Assembly (NCBI GenBank): GCA_020726025.1
Contig: DYTH01000003.1
Coordinates: 1-53,407 of the forward strand
DNA length: 53,407 nucleotides
DNA from: Syntrophus aciditrophicus
Lineage (GTDB): Bacteria; Desulfobacterota; Syntrophia; Syntrophales; UBA5619
Direction: 5' to 3'
Part shown: one piece after another, positions 27,588 to 39,857 of the stretch
How positions within the stretch are numbered: the stretch's first letter is position 1
Layout of the letters: each line of letters starts with the position of its first letter
The notes under the pieces: generated by a model
The model's input: only the letters and a program-made list of their open reading frames with translations
The model's database searches: none
Told to the model about the DNA's origin: nothing
Position numbers and translations under genes: made by a program

Positions 27588-29656
27588 CGATGGAAAGCGC
27601 AGACGGATTCTTCAATCTTTACAATCATGGATTCATAAGAACCGCCGTCTGCCTTCCCGAAGTGCGGGTGGCCGACGTCTCCTTCAATACGGCCGAAACG
27701 ATCGCCCTGGTAAAAAAGGCAGCGGCTGAAAAGGCCATTTTCGCGCTTTTCCCGGAGTTGGGAATCTCGGCTTACTCCAATGACGACCTCTTTCAGCAGG
27801 AGGCGCTCCTCGACGGGGTTCTGGCGTCGATCCGGGAAATTGCCTCTGAAACGGGCGGTCTCAACATCGTGGTCGCCGTCGGCGCCCCGCTTCGGATTGA
27901 TTTCCGTCTTTTCAACGCCGGGGTTGTCATCTACCGGGGGAAAATCATCGGCGCGGCGCTGAAATCCTATCTCCCCAACTATAGGGAATTCTACGAGGTC
28001 CGGCAGTTCTGCCCCGCCGAGGAGGCGGTTTCAAAAACGATCATGCTCTGCGGACAAAAGGATGTTCCCTGCGGCGCCGACCTTATTTTTACCGTCGAAA
28101 ACATTCCCCACTTCCGTCTTTTTCTGGAGATGTGCGAGGATCTCTGGGTGCCGGTTCCCCCGTCATCCTTCGCGGCGCTGGCCGGAGCGACCGTGATCGG
28201 GAATCTTTCCGCCTCGAACGCCACCATCGGGAAAGCGGAATACCGCCGCAGCCTGGCCTCGAATCAGTCTGCCCGCTGCCTTGCCGCTTATCTCTATGCG
28301 GCGGCCGGCCCCGGGGAATCGACAACCGACCTGGCCTGGGACGGCCACGCCATGATTTACGAAAATGGCAATCTGCTTGCCCAGTCGGAGCGCTTCTCCG
28401 ACCACTCCCGGATCATCATCGCCGACATAGACCTGGACCGTCTCGCACAGGACCGGATGCGGCAGACAACCTTCAGCAAAAACGCCTTCACCCATAAAGA
28501 TAAAGTCGCTGACTTCCGCACGATTCGAATCCAGACCGAACCGATCACGGGGCGTCTCCCCCTCCAGCGCGAATTCGGACGGTTTCCCTACATCCCGGCC
28601 AACCCGGAAAAACGCAACGAGCGCTGTTACGAAGCCTACAATATCCAGGTACAGGGGCTTTCGCAGCGGTTGAAATCCTCGGGGATTGAGAAGGTCGTGA
28701 TCGGCATCTCCGGAGGGCTTGACTCCACGCACGCCCTGATCGTAGCCGCACGCACGATGGACCTCCTGAAGCTGCCCCGCACCCATGTTCTTGCCTACAC
28801 CATGCCGGGATTCGCGACCTCCGACAAAACGCACAGAAACGCGCTCAAGCTGATGCAGGCGCTGGGCGTAGAGGCCAACGAAATCGACATACGACCGAGC
28901 TGCATGCAGATGCTGAAGGATATCGGCCACCCGTTCGCGGACGGGAGGGCGGTTTACGACGTGACCTTTGAAAACATCCAGGCCGGAGAGAGAACCTCGC
29001 ACCTCTTTCGCATCGCCAACAACAGAAACGCGCTTGTTGTCGGCACCGGCGATCTGAGCGAACTGGCGCTCGGCTGGTGTACTTACGGGGTCGGCGACCA
29101 TATTTCCCACTACAACGTCAACGCCAGCGTTCCCAAAACGCTCATCCAGCACCTGATCCGCTGGGTTGCAAAATCAGACGACTGCCCACCGGAAACATCG
29201 GCAGTCCTGCTCGACATCCTCGAGACGGGAATCAGCCCGGAGCTGATTCCCGGGGAAAAAGGCGCGCAGCCCTTCCAGAAGACCGAGGAGATCGTCGGCC
29301 CTTACGAACTCCAGGATTTCAACACCTTTTACGCGACACGGTACGGTTATCTTCCGACAAAGATCGCCTTCATGGCCTGGTGCGCCTGGAGCGACATAAC
29401 GAAGGGCGACTGGCCGGACGTCCCTTCGGATAAGAGGAACCATTACTCTATCAACGAGATTCGCCACTGGCTGCACATCTTTCTGTTCCGCTTTTTTCAG
29501 ACCAGCCAGTTCAAGCGCTCCTGCATTCCCAACGGCCCCAAGGTCGGCTCCGGCGGCTCGCTGTCGCCGCGTGGCGACTACCGCGCCCCCAGCGACTCGC
29601 AGGCCGCCGTCTGGCTGGAAAATGCCAGAAATATCCCGGAGAATGACGAAGAATGA
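27584..29656 (+). CDS. nadE: Glutamine-dependent NAD+ synthetase
   Basis: N-terminal nitrilase-type domain ([28 protein letters not shown]) and C-terminal synthetase ([39 protein letters not shown]). Confidence 0.95.
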   Translation: MTMESADGFFNLYNHGFIRTAVCLPEVRVADVSFNTAETIALVKKAAAEKAIFALFPELGISAYSNDDLFQQEALLDGVLASIREIASETGGLNIVVAVGAPLRIDFRLFNAGVVIYRGKIIGAALKSYLPNYREFYEVRQFCPAEEAVSKTIMLCGQKDVPCGADLIFTVENIPHFRLFLEMCEDLWVPVPPSSFAALAGATVIGNLSASNATIGKAEYRRSLASNQSARCLAAYLYAAAGPGESTTDLAWDGHAMIYENGNLLAQSERFSDHSRIIIADIDLDRLAQDRMRQTTFSKNAFTHKDKVADFRTIRIQTEPITGRLPLQREFGRFPYIPANPEKRNERCYEAYNIQVQGLSQRLKSSGIEKVVIGISGGLDSTHALIVAARTMDLLKLPRTHVLAYTMPGFATSDKTHRNALKLMQALGVEANEIDIRPSCMQMLKDIGHPFADGRAVYDVTFENIQAGERTSHLFRIANNRNALVVGTGDLSELALGWCTYGVGDHISHYNVNASVPKTLIQHLIRWVAKSDDCPPETSAVLLDILETGISPELIPGEKGAQPFQKTEEIVGPYELQDFNTFYATRYGYLPTKIAFMAWCAWSDITKGDWPDVPSDKRNHYSINEIRHWLHIFLFRFFQTSQFKRSCIPNGPKVGSGGSLSPRGDYRAPSDSQAAVWLENARNIPENDEE

Positions 29657-29856
29657 AACCAAGACCCCAATACGACGATTTCAACGCGACCGAACTCTTC
29701 TGTCCGAAATGCAAACGGGCCGTTCCGGTCAGAAAGCGTCTGCTGCTGATCCTGCCGGAAGGCGACAAGTACGACTACTACTGCCCCTACTGCGGCACCT
29801 CCGTCGGGGAAAAACTCGTCACCGAGCGCGACAAGCCCTTTTCGCTGCTCCGATAA
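29653..29856 (+). CDS. Small zinc-ribbon-like protein
   Basis: Two CxxC pairs ([17 protein letters not shown]); ATGA overlap with nadE. Confidence 0.75.
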   Translation: MKPRPQYDDFNATELFCPKCKRAVPVRKRLLLILPEGDKYDYYCPYCGTSVGEKLVTERDKPFSLLR

Positions 29857-29895
29857 ATAAAGAAAGGGCGGGAACCATCCCGCCCTTTCTTTATT
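29856..29895. terminator. Bidirectional intrinsic terminator
   Basis: AATAAAGAAAGGGCGGGA-ACCA-TCCCGCCCTTTCTTTATT, perfect 18-bp arms between convergent genes. Confidence 0.92.
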
Positions 29896-29915
29896 ACAAA
29901 CCATCAAAAAACATC

Positions 29916-31871
<1,956 letters not shown>

Positions 31872-31910
31872 GTTGTCTCTCCTTTTTTAATTGCTGAACT
31901 ATGACTCTGT

Positions 31911-32363
31911 TTATCTCTTCTTTTCCATTGCTTTCTTAAGTTTCTCAGCCAGGGCGCCCATACCCTCCCGGGCGCCCGGATCGGCATAAAATACAACCTG
32001 TTCCCTGGGGGCGGTTGTTCCCTCGAAATAATCGCCCAGAAGCTCGCGACTGTGAACATCCTCGTGACAGTAGGCGCAGAGGTTTTCCCAGTTGCTTCCA
32101 TCCGGCGGATTGTTGTGATGATTGCCGTCTTTATGATGCACGGTAAGAAGATGCCGGTTGGAAGCGTCAAACTCTCTGCCGCAGCGGGCGCAGACCAGCC
32201 CGTGCATGGCGAGAGCTTTTTCCCGGTAATCCTCCTCGCCGGGCGCTTGCGCCGCCTTCATCTGGCGCACGATATCTTCTGCGGAACGGGATGAAGATGC
32301 CTTCTCGGGCGTCTTTTTGACAACGACATGCCCCCCTCTTTTACCGTAGGTTACTGCGGCCAT
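31911..32363 (-). CDS. HNH nuclease-family protein (YajD-like)
   Basis: CARCGREFDASNRHLLTVHHKDGNHHNNPPDGSNWENLCAYCHEDVHSR. Confidence 0.85.
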   Translation of the reverse strand: MAAVTYGKRGGHVVVKKTPEKASSSRSAEDIVRQMKAAQAPGEEDYREKALAMHGLVCARCGREFDASNRHLLTVHHKDGNHHNNPPDGSNWENLCAYCHEDVHSRELLGDYFEGTTAPREQVVFYADPGAREGMGALAEKLKKAMEKKR

Positions 32364-32372
32364 CCAAAGACC

Positions 32373-32759
32373 TCATTTATTTTTCAGGGAATCCCAAAAA
32401 GCCCTGACTCCTTTGATAACCGCTCCGTACTTCCAAAAGGCGTTAGCAAAAGGAAGGGCGACCTGTTCCCGAAAAATCTTCTCCCTGTCCAGATAAAAAT
32501 TCATGGACGAGTTGATTTTTTCTACTGTCAAAACAATATCTTCCGTTTGCCGTTCTACGGCGCCGGCAACCCTGTTCGTACGGGCCGTGATCTCTTCGAG
32601 GTTTTTCATCACAGCGGGAAGGCTCTGATTGATACTGCAAAGGGTCTCTTCGGCCTTCGCCGCCGTTTTTTTGATCTGAATCAAAAGCGGGACGGCCCAG
32701 GCAGCCAGGGCAAGAAAGGCCACGCCAATAACCAGCAGGATGATTTCCATCTTCGTCAT
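32373..32759 (-). CDS. DUF948-like membrane-anchored protein
   Basis: N-terminal TM then helical segment CSINQSLPAVMKNLEEITARTNRVAGAVERQTEDI. Confidence 0.6.
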   Translation of the reverse strand: MTKMEIILLVIGVAFLALAAWAVPLLIQIKKTAAKAEETLCSINQSLPAVMKNLEEITARTNRVAGAVERQTEDIVLTVEKINSSMNFYLDREKIFREQVALPFANAFWKYGAVIKGVRAFWDSLKNK

Positions 32760-32793
32760 GGCAAACTCCTTTTCGATACCACGGGATCATCCC

Positions 32794-33168
32794 CTAAACC
32801 TTTTTCTGCTCTTCCTTGAAGGCCTCCACGCCGGCTGTAAGGGCGTTTTTCAGACGGCTCTTGCCGTCCGTCAGTGTATCTTTGCCCTGTTCCTTCAATT
32901 CCGCGACCTTCTCTTCCACTGCGTCAACCTTCTGCTGGGTCTGCTCTTCCAGTTTTTTCAGCTTTGCCAGCGTCGCTTCGTAGGCCTTCCTGCTTTTCTC
33001 GACGGCAATTTCGTATTCGTCCTTTGCCCTGGAAAGAAGCTCGTCCGTCTTTCTGCTTATATCCTCGCGCGTCTCTCTTCCGCTTTTTGGCGCATAAATA
33101 ATCCCCACCAGGGCGCCCAAAAAACCACCGATAACAATACCCGCAATCAAATCACCGCGATTACTCAT
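32794..33168 (-). CDS. YtxH-like protein
   Basis: GIVIGGFLGALVGIIYAPKSGRETREDISRKTDELLSRAKDEYE. Confidence 0.82.
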   Translation of the reverse strand: MSNRGDLIAGIVIGGFLGALVGIIYAPKSGRETREDISRKTDELLSRAKDEYEIAVEKSRKAYEATLAKLKKLEEQTQQKVDAVEEKVAELKEQGKDTLTDGKSRLKNALTAGVEAFKEEQKKV

Positions 33169-33253
33169 GGTTGCACCTCCATTATCGTTTTTTTATCGAA
33201 ATGACCCGTCGTTTATATAATAGATTGGGGAAGATAGTCAAAAATTAAGATAA

Positions 33254-33284
33254 AAAAAGGCTGGAACAATGTCCCAGCCTTTTT
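33254..33284 (-). terminator. Intrinsic terminator after the small lipoprotein gene
   Basis: On minus strand AAAAGGCTGG-GACATTGTT-CCAGCCTTTT followed by a T-tract. Confidence 0.8.
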
Positions 33285-33299
33285 GAGCGTGATACAGAA

Positions 33300-33494
33300 T
33301 TACTTTGTTGCCGGAGCTGCTGCGGGGGTAGCCGGAGCTGCCGGGGCTGCTTCGGGGGTAGCCGGAGCCGGAGCCGGAGCCGGGGCTGCTGTCTCCGCGG
33401 GTTTCGGCTCTTCTTTCTTGCTGCAGCCTACAACCGCGAAGGAAATCGTTGCCAGAAATAAAATAGAAATAATCATTGCAATTGCCTTCTTCAT
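33300..33494 (-). CDS. Small Ala/Pro-rich lipoprotein
   Basis: MKKAIAMIISILFLATISFAVVGCSKKEE (lipobox-like VVGC) then (AP)n/(PA)n-rich tail. Confidence 0.75.
   Translation of the reverse strand: MKKAIAMIISILFLATISFAVVGCSKKEEPKPAETAAPAPAPAPATPEAAPAAPATPAAAPATK
33307..33390. repeat. Low-complexity tandem repeat encoding an Ala/Pro tail
   Basis: Imperfect iterations of GCCGGAGCTGC / CGGGGGTA / GCCGGA. Confidence 0.7.
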
Positions 33495-33637
33495 TTAATG
33501 TCTCCTCCTTTCGTAGAATGTGATCCTGCAAGTCATCAAAACAATCACTGCAAGTTGGCGGCTATTTACTCTTTTTTTTCAGCTTGTCAAGAGAATTTTA
33601 TCAAGATATAAGAAGCAGGGTATAAGGAGATCAGGTT

Positions 33638-35314
33638 ATGATTCTTGGCATAGACGTAGGCGGAACGCACACCGATGCAGCGCTGATCGATGGCTGCCGG
33701 GTTGTTAAGAAGGCTAAGGTCCCCACGGACAATGACAGCATCCTTCTTTCCCTGCTGGAGGTCACAAAAGAAATCATCGACAACTCCGTAATCCCTCTAC
33801 TCGAGCGGGTTGTCCTGAGCACGACAATCTCCACCAACGCGATCGTGCAAAATAAGATAGAGCGCGTCGGCATGTTGATTTCAAGCGGTCCGGGCGTCTC
33901 TTTCGATTCACTGAATGTCTGCCCGGACACCCATTTTCTGTCGGGTTCCATCAATCACCGCGGCAAGGAGATGGAGACGTTGAACGCAGAAGAGGCAAAA
34001 AGGGCTCTTGCGCATTTGACTTCCAGTGGAATCAAAAATATTGGAATCGTTGGAAAGTTCTCGATCCGCAATCCCAAACATGAGTTTGAGCTCATGGAAC
34101 TTGCCCGCAACCAGGCGGATCACGTCACCATCGGCCACAACATGTCCGGACGGCTTAATTTTCCCAGACGCATCTCCACAACCTTTCTCAACGAGGCGGT
34201 CTGGCGAATCTACCGGGAGTTTGTCCACAATGTCTCCGATTTTATCAGCAGACGGGGAGTGAACGTCCCCATCTACATACTGAAAGCGGACGGCGGCGTC
34301 ATGGAACTTTCCGGCTCCGCCGAATTTCCGGTGCAGACAATACTATCCGGGCCGGCGGCCAGCATCATGGGAATCATGGCAACAACGCGCTGTAAAACGG
34401 ACTCCTTCGCCCTTGACATCGGAGGCACAACCACCGATATTTCCGTATTTGCCGAGGGGGTTCCCCTGCTCGAACCCTTTGGCGTTACCATAGAAAATAA
34501 AAAAACATTGATCCGGGGATTGCGCACCCGCTCAATCGGTGTCGGCGGCGATAGCGTCGTCCGCATGGAAAAAGGCGCACTCGCAATCGGCCCTGACCGC
34601 GAGGGACCGGCAGCGGGACTGGGCGGATTGTTTCCCACGCCAACCGATGCGATGATCGTTCTCGGCCTGACAACCATCGGGGATTTTCAGAAGGCCTGCA
34701 ACGCACTCGCACCTTTGGCCGAATCGCTCTGTTGCGGGGTAAAGGATGCGGCCATGAAGATATATACGGAAACCTGCCGGAAAATTGCCTCGGCGTCGGT
34801 TGAGTTTCTCAATGAAATCAACGACGCCCCTGTTTATACGATTCATGAGATGCTCGACAACCGGAAGCTTGAACCGGAAAATCTCTTCGCTGTCGGCGGC
34901 CCGGCGAGGGAAATGGCCGGGGAGATCGCCAGACTGCTAAAAACGGAATTTGACATACCGTGCGATCCGCAAATCCCCGTCAATTACGAAATAGCCAATG
35001 CGATCGGGGCGGCGCTTTCCCGGACAACCGCGGAGCTGACCGTCCTTGCGGATACGGAAAGACGCCTTCTGACGATTGCGGAAGAAGGCTCGCAATCCCC
35101 GATTCCCGCCACGTTTACCCTTGCGCAAACCGCCGGGGTCTGCCGTGAACGATTGAGGGCCCGTATGGTTAACACGGACAATTTTAACGTGGAGCCGGAG
35201 ATTGAGATTGTCGAATCCCAGGAATTCAACATTGTCGATGAATTTTACACAGTCGGCAGGAACATCCGGGTAAAGGGACAGATTAAGCCGGGGATTATTA
35301 AAGAATGCCGATAG
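33638..35314 (+). CDS. Hydantoinase/oxoprolinase-family protein
   Basis: ILGIDVGGTHTDAALIDG; VVLSTTISTNAIVQNKIERVGMLIS; DIGGTTTDISVF; GVGGDSVVRMEKG. Confidence 0.9.
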   Translation: MILGIDVGGTHTDAALIDGCRVVKKAKVPTDNDSILLSLLEVTKEIIDNSVIPLLERVVLSTTISTNAIVQNKIERVGMLISSGPGVSFDSLNVCPDTHFLSGSINHRGKEMETLNAEEAKRALAHLTSSGIKNIGIVGKFSIRNPKHEFELMELARNQADHVTIGHNMSGRLNFPRRISTTFLNEAVWRIYREFVHNVSDFISRRGVNVPIYILKADGGVMELSGSAEFPVQTILSGPAASIMGIMATTRCKTDSFALDIGGTTTDISVFAEGVPLLEPFGVTIENKKTLIRGLRTRSIGVGGDSVVRMEKGALAIGPDREGPAAGLGGLFPTPTDAMIVLGLTTIGDFQKACNALAPLAESLCCGVKDAAMKIYTETCRKIASASVEFLNEINDAPVYTIHEMLDNRKLEPENLFAVGGPAREMAGEIARLLKTEFDIPCDPQIPVNYEIANAIGAALSRTTAELTVLADTERRLLTIAEEGSQSPIPATFTLAQTAGVCRERLRARMVNTDNFNVEPEIEIVESQEFNIVDEFYTVGRNIRVKGQIKPGIIKECR

Positions 35315-35345
35315 AGAGGCCGCAAAAGTCAGGGGTTCATGGTCA

Positions 35346-36659
35346 ATGACAACAAAAAAGCTGAAAAAAACCGGTTTGATATTCTTTCCCGCCTTCGACT
35401 GGGCGATATCTCCCACCCACCCGGAGAGGGAGGAGCGCCTGCTCTACACGCAGGATCAGGTCTTCGAGGAAGGGCTTTTGGATTTTGACAACATCCGCGA
35501 ATACAAACCGGAAGTAGCCGCAGCCGAAGACATCAACCGAGCCCACATCTGCGTGCCCGATGCCGGGTCCGTCGTTACCGAATCCCATCTTATTTCGGCC
35601 GGAGGGGCCATCACAGCGGCAAGGAAGGTTCTTTCCGGGGAGGTTGACAACGCCTTCGCCCTTGTCAGACCGCCCGGCCATCATGCCATGCTCGTCGTTC
35701 ATGGGGCCAGGGGTTTCTGCAACGTGAATATCGAAGCCATCATGATCGAGTACATTCGCCGCCATTACGGCCACAAAAGAATCGCCGTCGTGGATACCGA
35801 CTGCCATCACGGAGACGGAACCCAGGATATCTTCTGGAACGACCCTGATACCCTCTGCATCTCCATGCACCAGGATGGGCGGACGCTTTATCCGGGCACA
35901 GGATTCATCAACGACTTCGGCGGCCCCAACGCCCTCGGTGCGACCATCAACATCCCGCTCCCGCCCGAAACCGGCGACGAGGGCTATCTGAGCGTTGTCG
36001 AACGGGTCGTTCTGCCGATACTGGACGCGTTCAAACCCGATATCGTCATCAACTCGGCCGGTCAGGACAACCACTACTCCGACCCGTTGACCAACATGCT
36101 GGTTTCCGCGCAGGGATACGCCAGACTCAACGAATTGCTCGCCCCCGACATCGCCGTTCTTGAGGGGGGCTATTCGATTGAACGGGCTCTTCCCTACACC
36201 AATGTCGGGATCATCCTCGCAATGGCCGGGCTCGATTACAGCCATGTCCGGGAACCCGATTACAATCCGGAAAAACTCCGTCAAAGCTCCTCCGTCACCA
36301 GGGCAATAGACGGGGAAATCGATGAGATACTGGATCTCTGGAAACACCGGCACAGCATGAAAAAAAAGGTCGCCGGCGATGCACGTTACTTCAAACGCAA
36401 AAAATCCATTTATTACGACACCGACAACATCCGGGAGACACAGACCGAGACGGTGCGCATCTGTGATGACTGCGGCGGAATGGTGATGATCGAATCCTTT
36501 GCCAGCACCGGCAACAACATCTTTGCCGTTGTTCTTCCCCCCCGCTGCTGTCCGGAGTGCCGGGCGGAGGGAGAGGAATTTTACGCCTGCACCGATCACG
36601 GCAGGTACAACCACATCTATTTTCAGGACAGAGACAGGGGAATTTTCCTGTCTAAATAA
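35346..36659 (+). CDS. Histone-deacetylase-family deacetylase with C-terminal Cys-rich domain
   Basis: RPPGHHAMLVVHGARGFCNVNIEA; VVDTDCHHGDGTQDIFWND; SAGQDNHYSDPL; EGGYSIERALPY; C-terminal ICDDCGG...RCCPECRAEG. Confidence 0.9.
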   Translation: MTTKKLKKTGLIFFPAFDWAISPTHPEREERLLYTQDQVFEEGLLDFDNIREYKPEVAAAEDINRAHICVPDAGSVVTESHLISAGGAITAARKVLSGEVDNAFALVRPPGHHAMLVVHGARGFCNVNIEAIMIEYIRRHYGHKRIAVVDTDCHHGDGTQDIFWNDPDTLCISMHQDGRTLYPGTGFINDFGGPNALGATINIPLPPETGDEGYLSVVERVVLPILDAFKPDIVINSAGQDNHYSDPLTNMLVSAQGYARLNELLAPDIAVLEGGYSIERALPYTNVGIILAMAGLDYSHVREPDYNPEKLRQSSSVTRAIDGEIDEILDLWKHRHSMKKKVAGDARYFKRKKSIYYDTDNIRETQTETVRICDDCGGMVMIESFASTGNNIFAVVLPPRCCPECRAEGEEFYACTDHGRYNHIYFQDRDRGIFLSK

Positions 36660-36677
36660 AAAACAAAGGAGTGATTC

Positions 36678-37067
36678 ATGGCAGACGCGATTGACGAAAA
36701 AACAAAAGAAACAGCAAAGAAGCTTTTTGATGGCGGTGCGAAACTTGAGCCGTCGTACCTCATCTGGAAGGCCTTCGACAAGGACCTGGCCAAGGATTTT
36801 TCCCGTTTTATTACCGGAAATCTCTACTCGCGGACGGTGCTGACCCCGCAGGAACGGCAGATGGCGGCATGCGCAATCCTTGCCTCAATCCGCGCGGGTG
36901 AGGAATTGAAGCTTCACGTCAACGCCGCGCTCAATGTCGGCTGCGACCCCAAAAAGCTTGCGGAAGTCTTCTTCCAGGTGGCCACCTACGCGGGGATGCC
37001 CGCCGTCAATGAAGCGCTGGCGGTCTTCCGGTCTGTCCTCGTCGAGCGGGGAGAGTGGCCGGTGTAG
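36678..37067 (+). CDS. Carboxymuconolactone-decarboxylase/AhpD-like protein
   Basis: RTVLTPQERQMAACAILASIRAGEELKLHVNAALNVGCDPKKLAEVFFQVATYAGMPAVNEAL. Confidence 0.88.
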   Translation: MADAIDEKTKETAKKLFDGGAKLEPSYLIWKAFDKDLAKDFSRFITGNLYSRTVLTPQERQMAACAILASIRAGEELKLHVNAALNVGCDPKKLAEVFFQVATYAGMPAVNEALAVFRSVLVERGEWPV

Positions 37068-37078
37068 AAAAAAGGGTG

Positions 37079-37876
37079 TTACTCGCCGCGGAAAACCGGT
37101 TTTCGCTTTTCCGCGAAGGCGGCAAGCGCCTCCATGCGGTCTTTGGTCGGAATCGTCACATCATACGCCTTCGACTCAAGGGGCAGGCCCACCCCCAGGG
37201 ATGCCTCCATCCCGTAATTTACCGCGAACTTCGCCTGGGCAACCCCGATCGGGCCGTTTTTGGCTATCTCCCGCGCCATTTCCAGAGAGGCCGCCATCAG
37301 TTCCTCCGGCTCGACAACCTTGTTGACAAGCCCTATCTGGAGGGCGGTCTGCGCATCGATCCTGCGTGCGGTAAAGAGAAGCTCCTTGGCTTTGGCGATT
37401 CCCACGATTCTGGGCAGCCGCTGGGTGCCTCCGCCGCCCGGGATAATGCCAAGGCTGGTTTCGGTAAGCCCCATGATGACGCTGGAAGAGGCGATCCGGA
37501 TATCGCAGGCAAGGGCAATCTCCGTGCCGCCGCCAAAGGCGTAGCCGTTGATTGCGGCGATAACCGGCACGCGCACCTGCTCGACCGCGGTAAAGGTGTT
37601 TCGGATCGTGAAGATGAAGCGGCGCACCTGATCGTCGCTCAGCGTCCGGCGCTCCTTCAGATCGGCGCCGGTTGAAAACGATGATTTCTTCGGGTCGTCG
37701 CCCGCCGCGCCGGTGATAATGATGCAGCGGAGCGCCATGTCAAAGTTGGCCTCACGGATGACGTCCGAAAGTTCAGCCAGCAGGTCAAAGTTGAAGCAGT
37801 TCATCGCCTCGGGGCGATTGAGTGTGAGGATCAGGATCCCTTCGTCGGTTCTTTCCTTCAATAGAACATCAGCCAT
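37079..37876 (-). CDS. Enoyl-CoA hydratase/isomerase-family protein
   Basis: VPVIAAINGYAFGGGTEIALACDIRIAS, ETSLGIIPGGGGTQRLPRIVG; Met6 of the ORF preferred (GAAAGG upstream). Confidence 0.92.
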   Translation of the reverse strand: MADVLLKERTDEGILILTLNRPEAMNCFNFDLLAELSDVIREANFDMALRCIIITGAAGDDPKKSSFSTGADLKERRTLSDDQVRRFIFTIRNTFTAVEQVRVPVIAAINGYAFGGGTEIALACDIRIASSSVIMGLTETSLGIIPGGGGTQRLPRIVGIAKAKELLFTARRIDAQTALQIGLVNKVVEPEELMAASLEMAREIAKNGPIGVAQAKFAVNYGMEASLGVGLPLESKAYDVTIPTKDRMEALAAFAEKRKPVFRGE

Positions 37877-37937
37877 TTCAATACCTTTCAATCAATTAAA
37901 ATGAAGTCGCCTGGAGAAGCCGGGGCATCCGGACGCA

Positions 37938-39746
37938 TTAATCCCCACCTTTGTACATCGATTCAATCAGATCCGCGTATTGCGCATTGATGAACTTGCG
38001 CTTGACCTTCATGGTTGGCGTTACCTCGCCGTCTTCGGTATAGAGCTTCTTGTCGAGGATCCGGAACTTGCGGATATTTTCAACCCGGGCCACCTGGGCG
38101 TTCACCTTGTTGATCTCTTCCTGTATCAGACTAATCACCTCTTCCGTGTGCGTCAGGCTGGCAAATGTGGTGAATTGAACCTTCATATCCTGGGCGTACT
38201 TGACAACATTTTCCTCGTCGATCACGATGATGGCGCTGACAAACTTGCGTTTGTCGCCGATGACCACCGCGTCATTGATATAGGGCGAGAATTTAAGCAG
38301 GTTTTCAATGAACTGCGGGGCGATGTTCTTGCCGCCGGCGGTGATGATCAGATCCTTCTTGCGGTCGGTGATCTTCAGGAAACCTTCCGCGTCGATCTCG
38401 CCGACATCCCCCGTATGCATCCATCCGTCCTGCAGGGCCTCGCGGGTTGTCTCCTCATCCTTGAAATAGCCCTTGAATATTCCCTTGTGGCGGACAAGAA
38501 TTTCACCGTCTTCGGCTATCTTGACATCTGTTTCGGGAAGGGCCCTGCCGACCGTCCCGATCTTGAAGTGTTTCTCTTCGGACATGTGGGTGATGCCGGT
38601 GGTTTCCGTCATCCCGTACCCTTCCCGGATCGGGATGCCGATGCTCTGGAAATATTTCAATATGCTTGCGGATATTGGCGCGGCCCCGGAAAAACCGATC
38701 TTGACCCGGTCAAAACCGAGCCGCTCCTTGAGTTTTCTGAATGTGACGAAATAGGCAAGCTGGTAGGCCAGATACAGCCCCAGGGGAACCGGCCTGCCGG
38801 CAAGTTTGTCGTTGTTGTACCGCTCGCCGATCTTGATCGATACGCCGTAAACAAACTGCTTGAACGGGGTGGCGTCCTTCATCTTCAGGACAATGCCAGA
38901 GTAGTACTTTTCCCAGATTCTCGGCACCGCGTGGAACAGCGTTGGCGAGACGTCCTTCATGTCCGCCATGACAGTGTCGGTGTTCTCGGTGAAATTCACC
39001 GTATGACCGACCGTCATGTGGACCATCATGTCGAAAATCTGTTCGTACACATGATTCAACGGCAGAAACGAGATCGTCTCATCCTCGGGATGCCCCTGGG
39101 TAACGATCGTGGCCTTCTCACCGACCCAGAGATACCCTTCCTGGCAGAGCATGGCGCCCTTGGGGGGACCGGTCGTTCCGGATGTGTAAATAATTCCGGC
39201 GATGTCCTCACCCTTTCCCTGGGCGACAAGCTCATCGAAAAGTTTCGGCTCCTCTTGATCGGTCTTCTCACCGAGCGCGAGCAACTCGTCAAAGCTCATC
39301 ACCATCGGGTCATGGAAATCGCGCAGCCCCTCCATATCCCACACGATCAGCTTCTTCAGGGCAGGGGTGTTCTGACGAAAGGTCAACGCCTTGTCGAGCT
39401 GTTCCTCGTCTTCACAGAGATAGACCACCGAATCGGAATGGCCCACCACGTACTCGCACTCCTTGACCGGGTTGGTCGTGTAAACGCCGACAAAAGTGCC
39501 GCCCGCAGCCATTGCCCCAAAGGCGCAGTAGAGCCATTCCGGCTTGTTTTCACCGATGATCGAGACGTGATCATTCTTCCGCACGCCCAGTTTGTGGAGC
39601 CCCAAAGCCACATAGCGGACCTTCCGCAGATATTCCGACCAGTGAACATCCCGCCAGATGCCGAAATCCTTGTATCTCAGCGCAACCCGTTCGGGCTGTT
39701 TTTCCGTCATCCTGATCAAGGCCTTGGGCATTGTATCTATAAGCAT
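37938..39746 (-). CDS. Long-chain acyl-CoA synthetase (AMP-forming)
   Basis: IIYTSGTTGPPKGAML; GYGMTETTGITHMS; GWMHTGDVGEIDAEGFLKITDRKKDLIITAGGKNIAP. Confidence 0.93.
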   Translation of the reverse strand: MLIDTMPKALIRMTEKQPERVALRYKDFGIWRDVHWSEYLRKVRYVALGLHKLGVRKNDHVSIIGENKPEWLYCAFGAMAAGGTFVGVYTTNPVKECEYVVGHSDSVVYLCEDEEQLDKALTFRQNTPALKKLIVWDMEGLRDFHDPMVMSFDELLALGEKTDQEEPKLFDELVAQGKGEDIAGIIYTSGTTGPPKGAMLCQEGYLWVGEKATIVTQGHPEDETISFLPLNHVYEQIFDMMVHMTVGHTVNFTENTDTVMADMKDVSPTLFHAVPRIWEKYYSGIVLKMKDATPFKQFVYGVSIKIGERYNNDKLAGRPVPLGLYLAYQLAYFVTFRKLKERLGFDRVKIGFSGAAPISASILKYFQSIGIPIREGYGMTETTGITHMSEEKHFKIGTVGRALPETDVKIAEDGEILVRHKGIFKGYFKDEETTREALQDGWMHTGDVGEIDAEGFLKITDRKKDLIITAGGKNIAPQFIENLLKFSPYINDAVVIGDKRKFVSAIIVIDEENVVKYAQDMKVQFTTFASLTHTEEVISLIQEEINKVNAQVARVENIRKFRILDKKLYTEDGEVTPTMKVKRKFINAQYADLIESMYKGGD

Positions 39747-39857
39747 GCCTTTTTTCTCCCCGTTGGCATAGTATTGTCGCCTCTGCTGCCCTCCCCGGTC
39801 GGGGAGAGAAAATCGTGAGAGGTTTTTTAATCTTGAGCTTTGACGGCTCTTACGTCT

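Noticed and set aside
35343-36614. 423-aa minus-strand ORF opposite the HDAC-family gene
   Set aside because: Antisense shadow; HDAC catalytic motifs lie on the plus strand.
37980-39818. 612-aa plus-strand ORF opposite the acyl-CoA synthetase
   Set aside because: Antisense shadow; real motifs (YTSGTTGPPKG, GRKDLIITAGGKN-like) lie on the minus strand.
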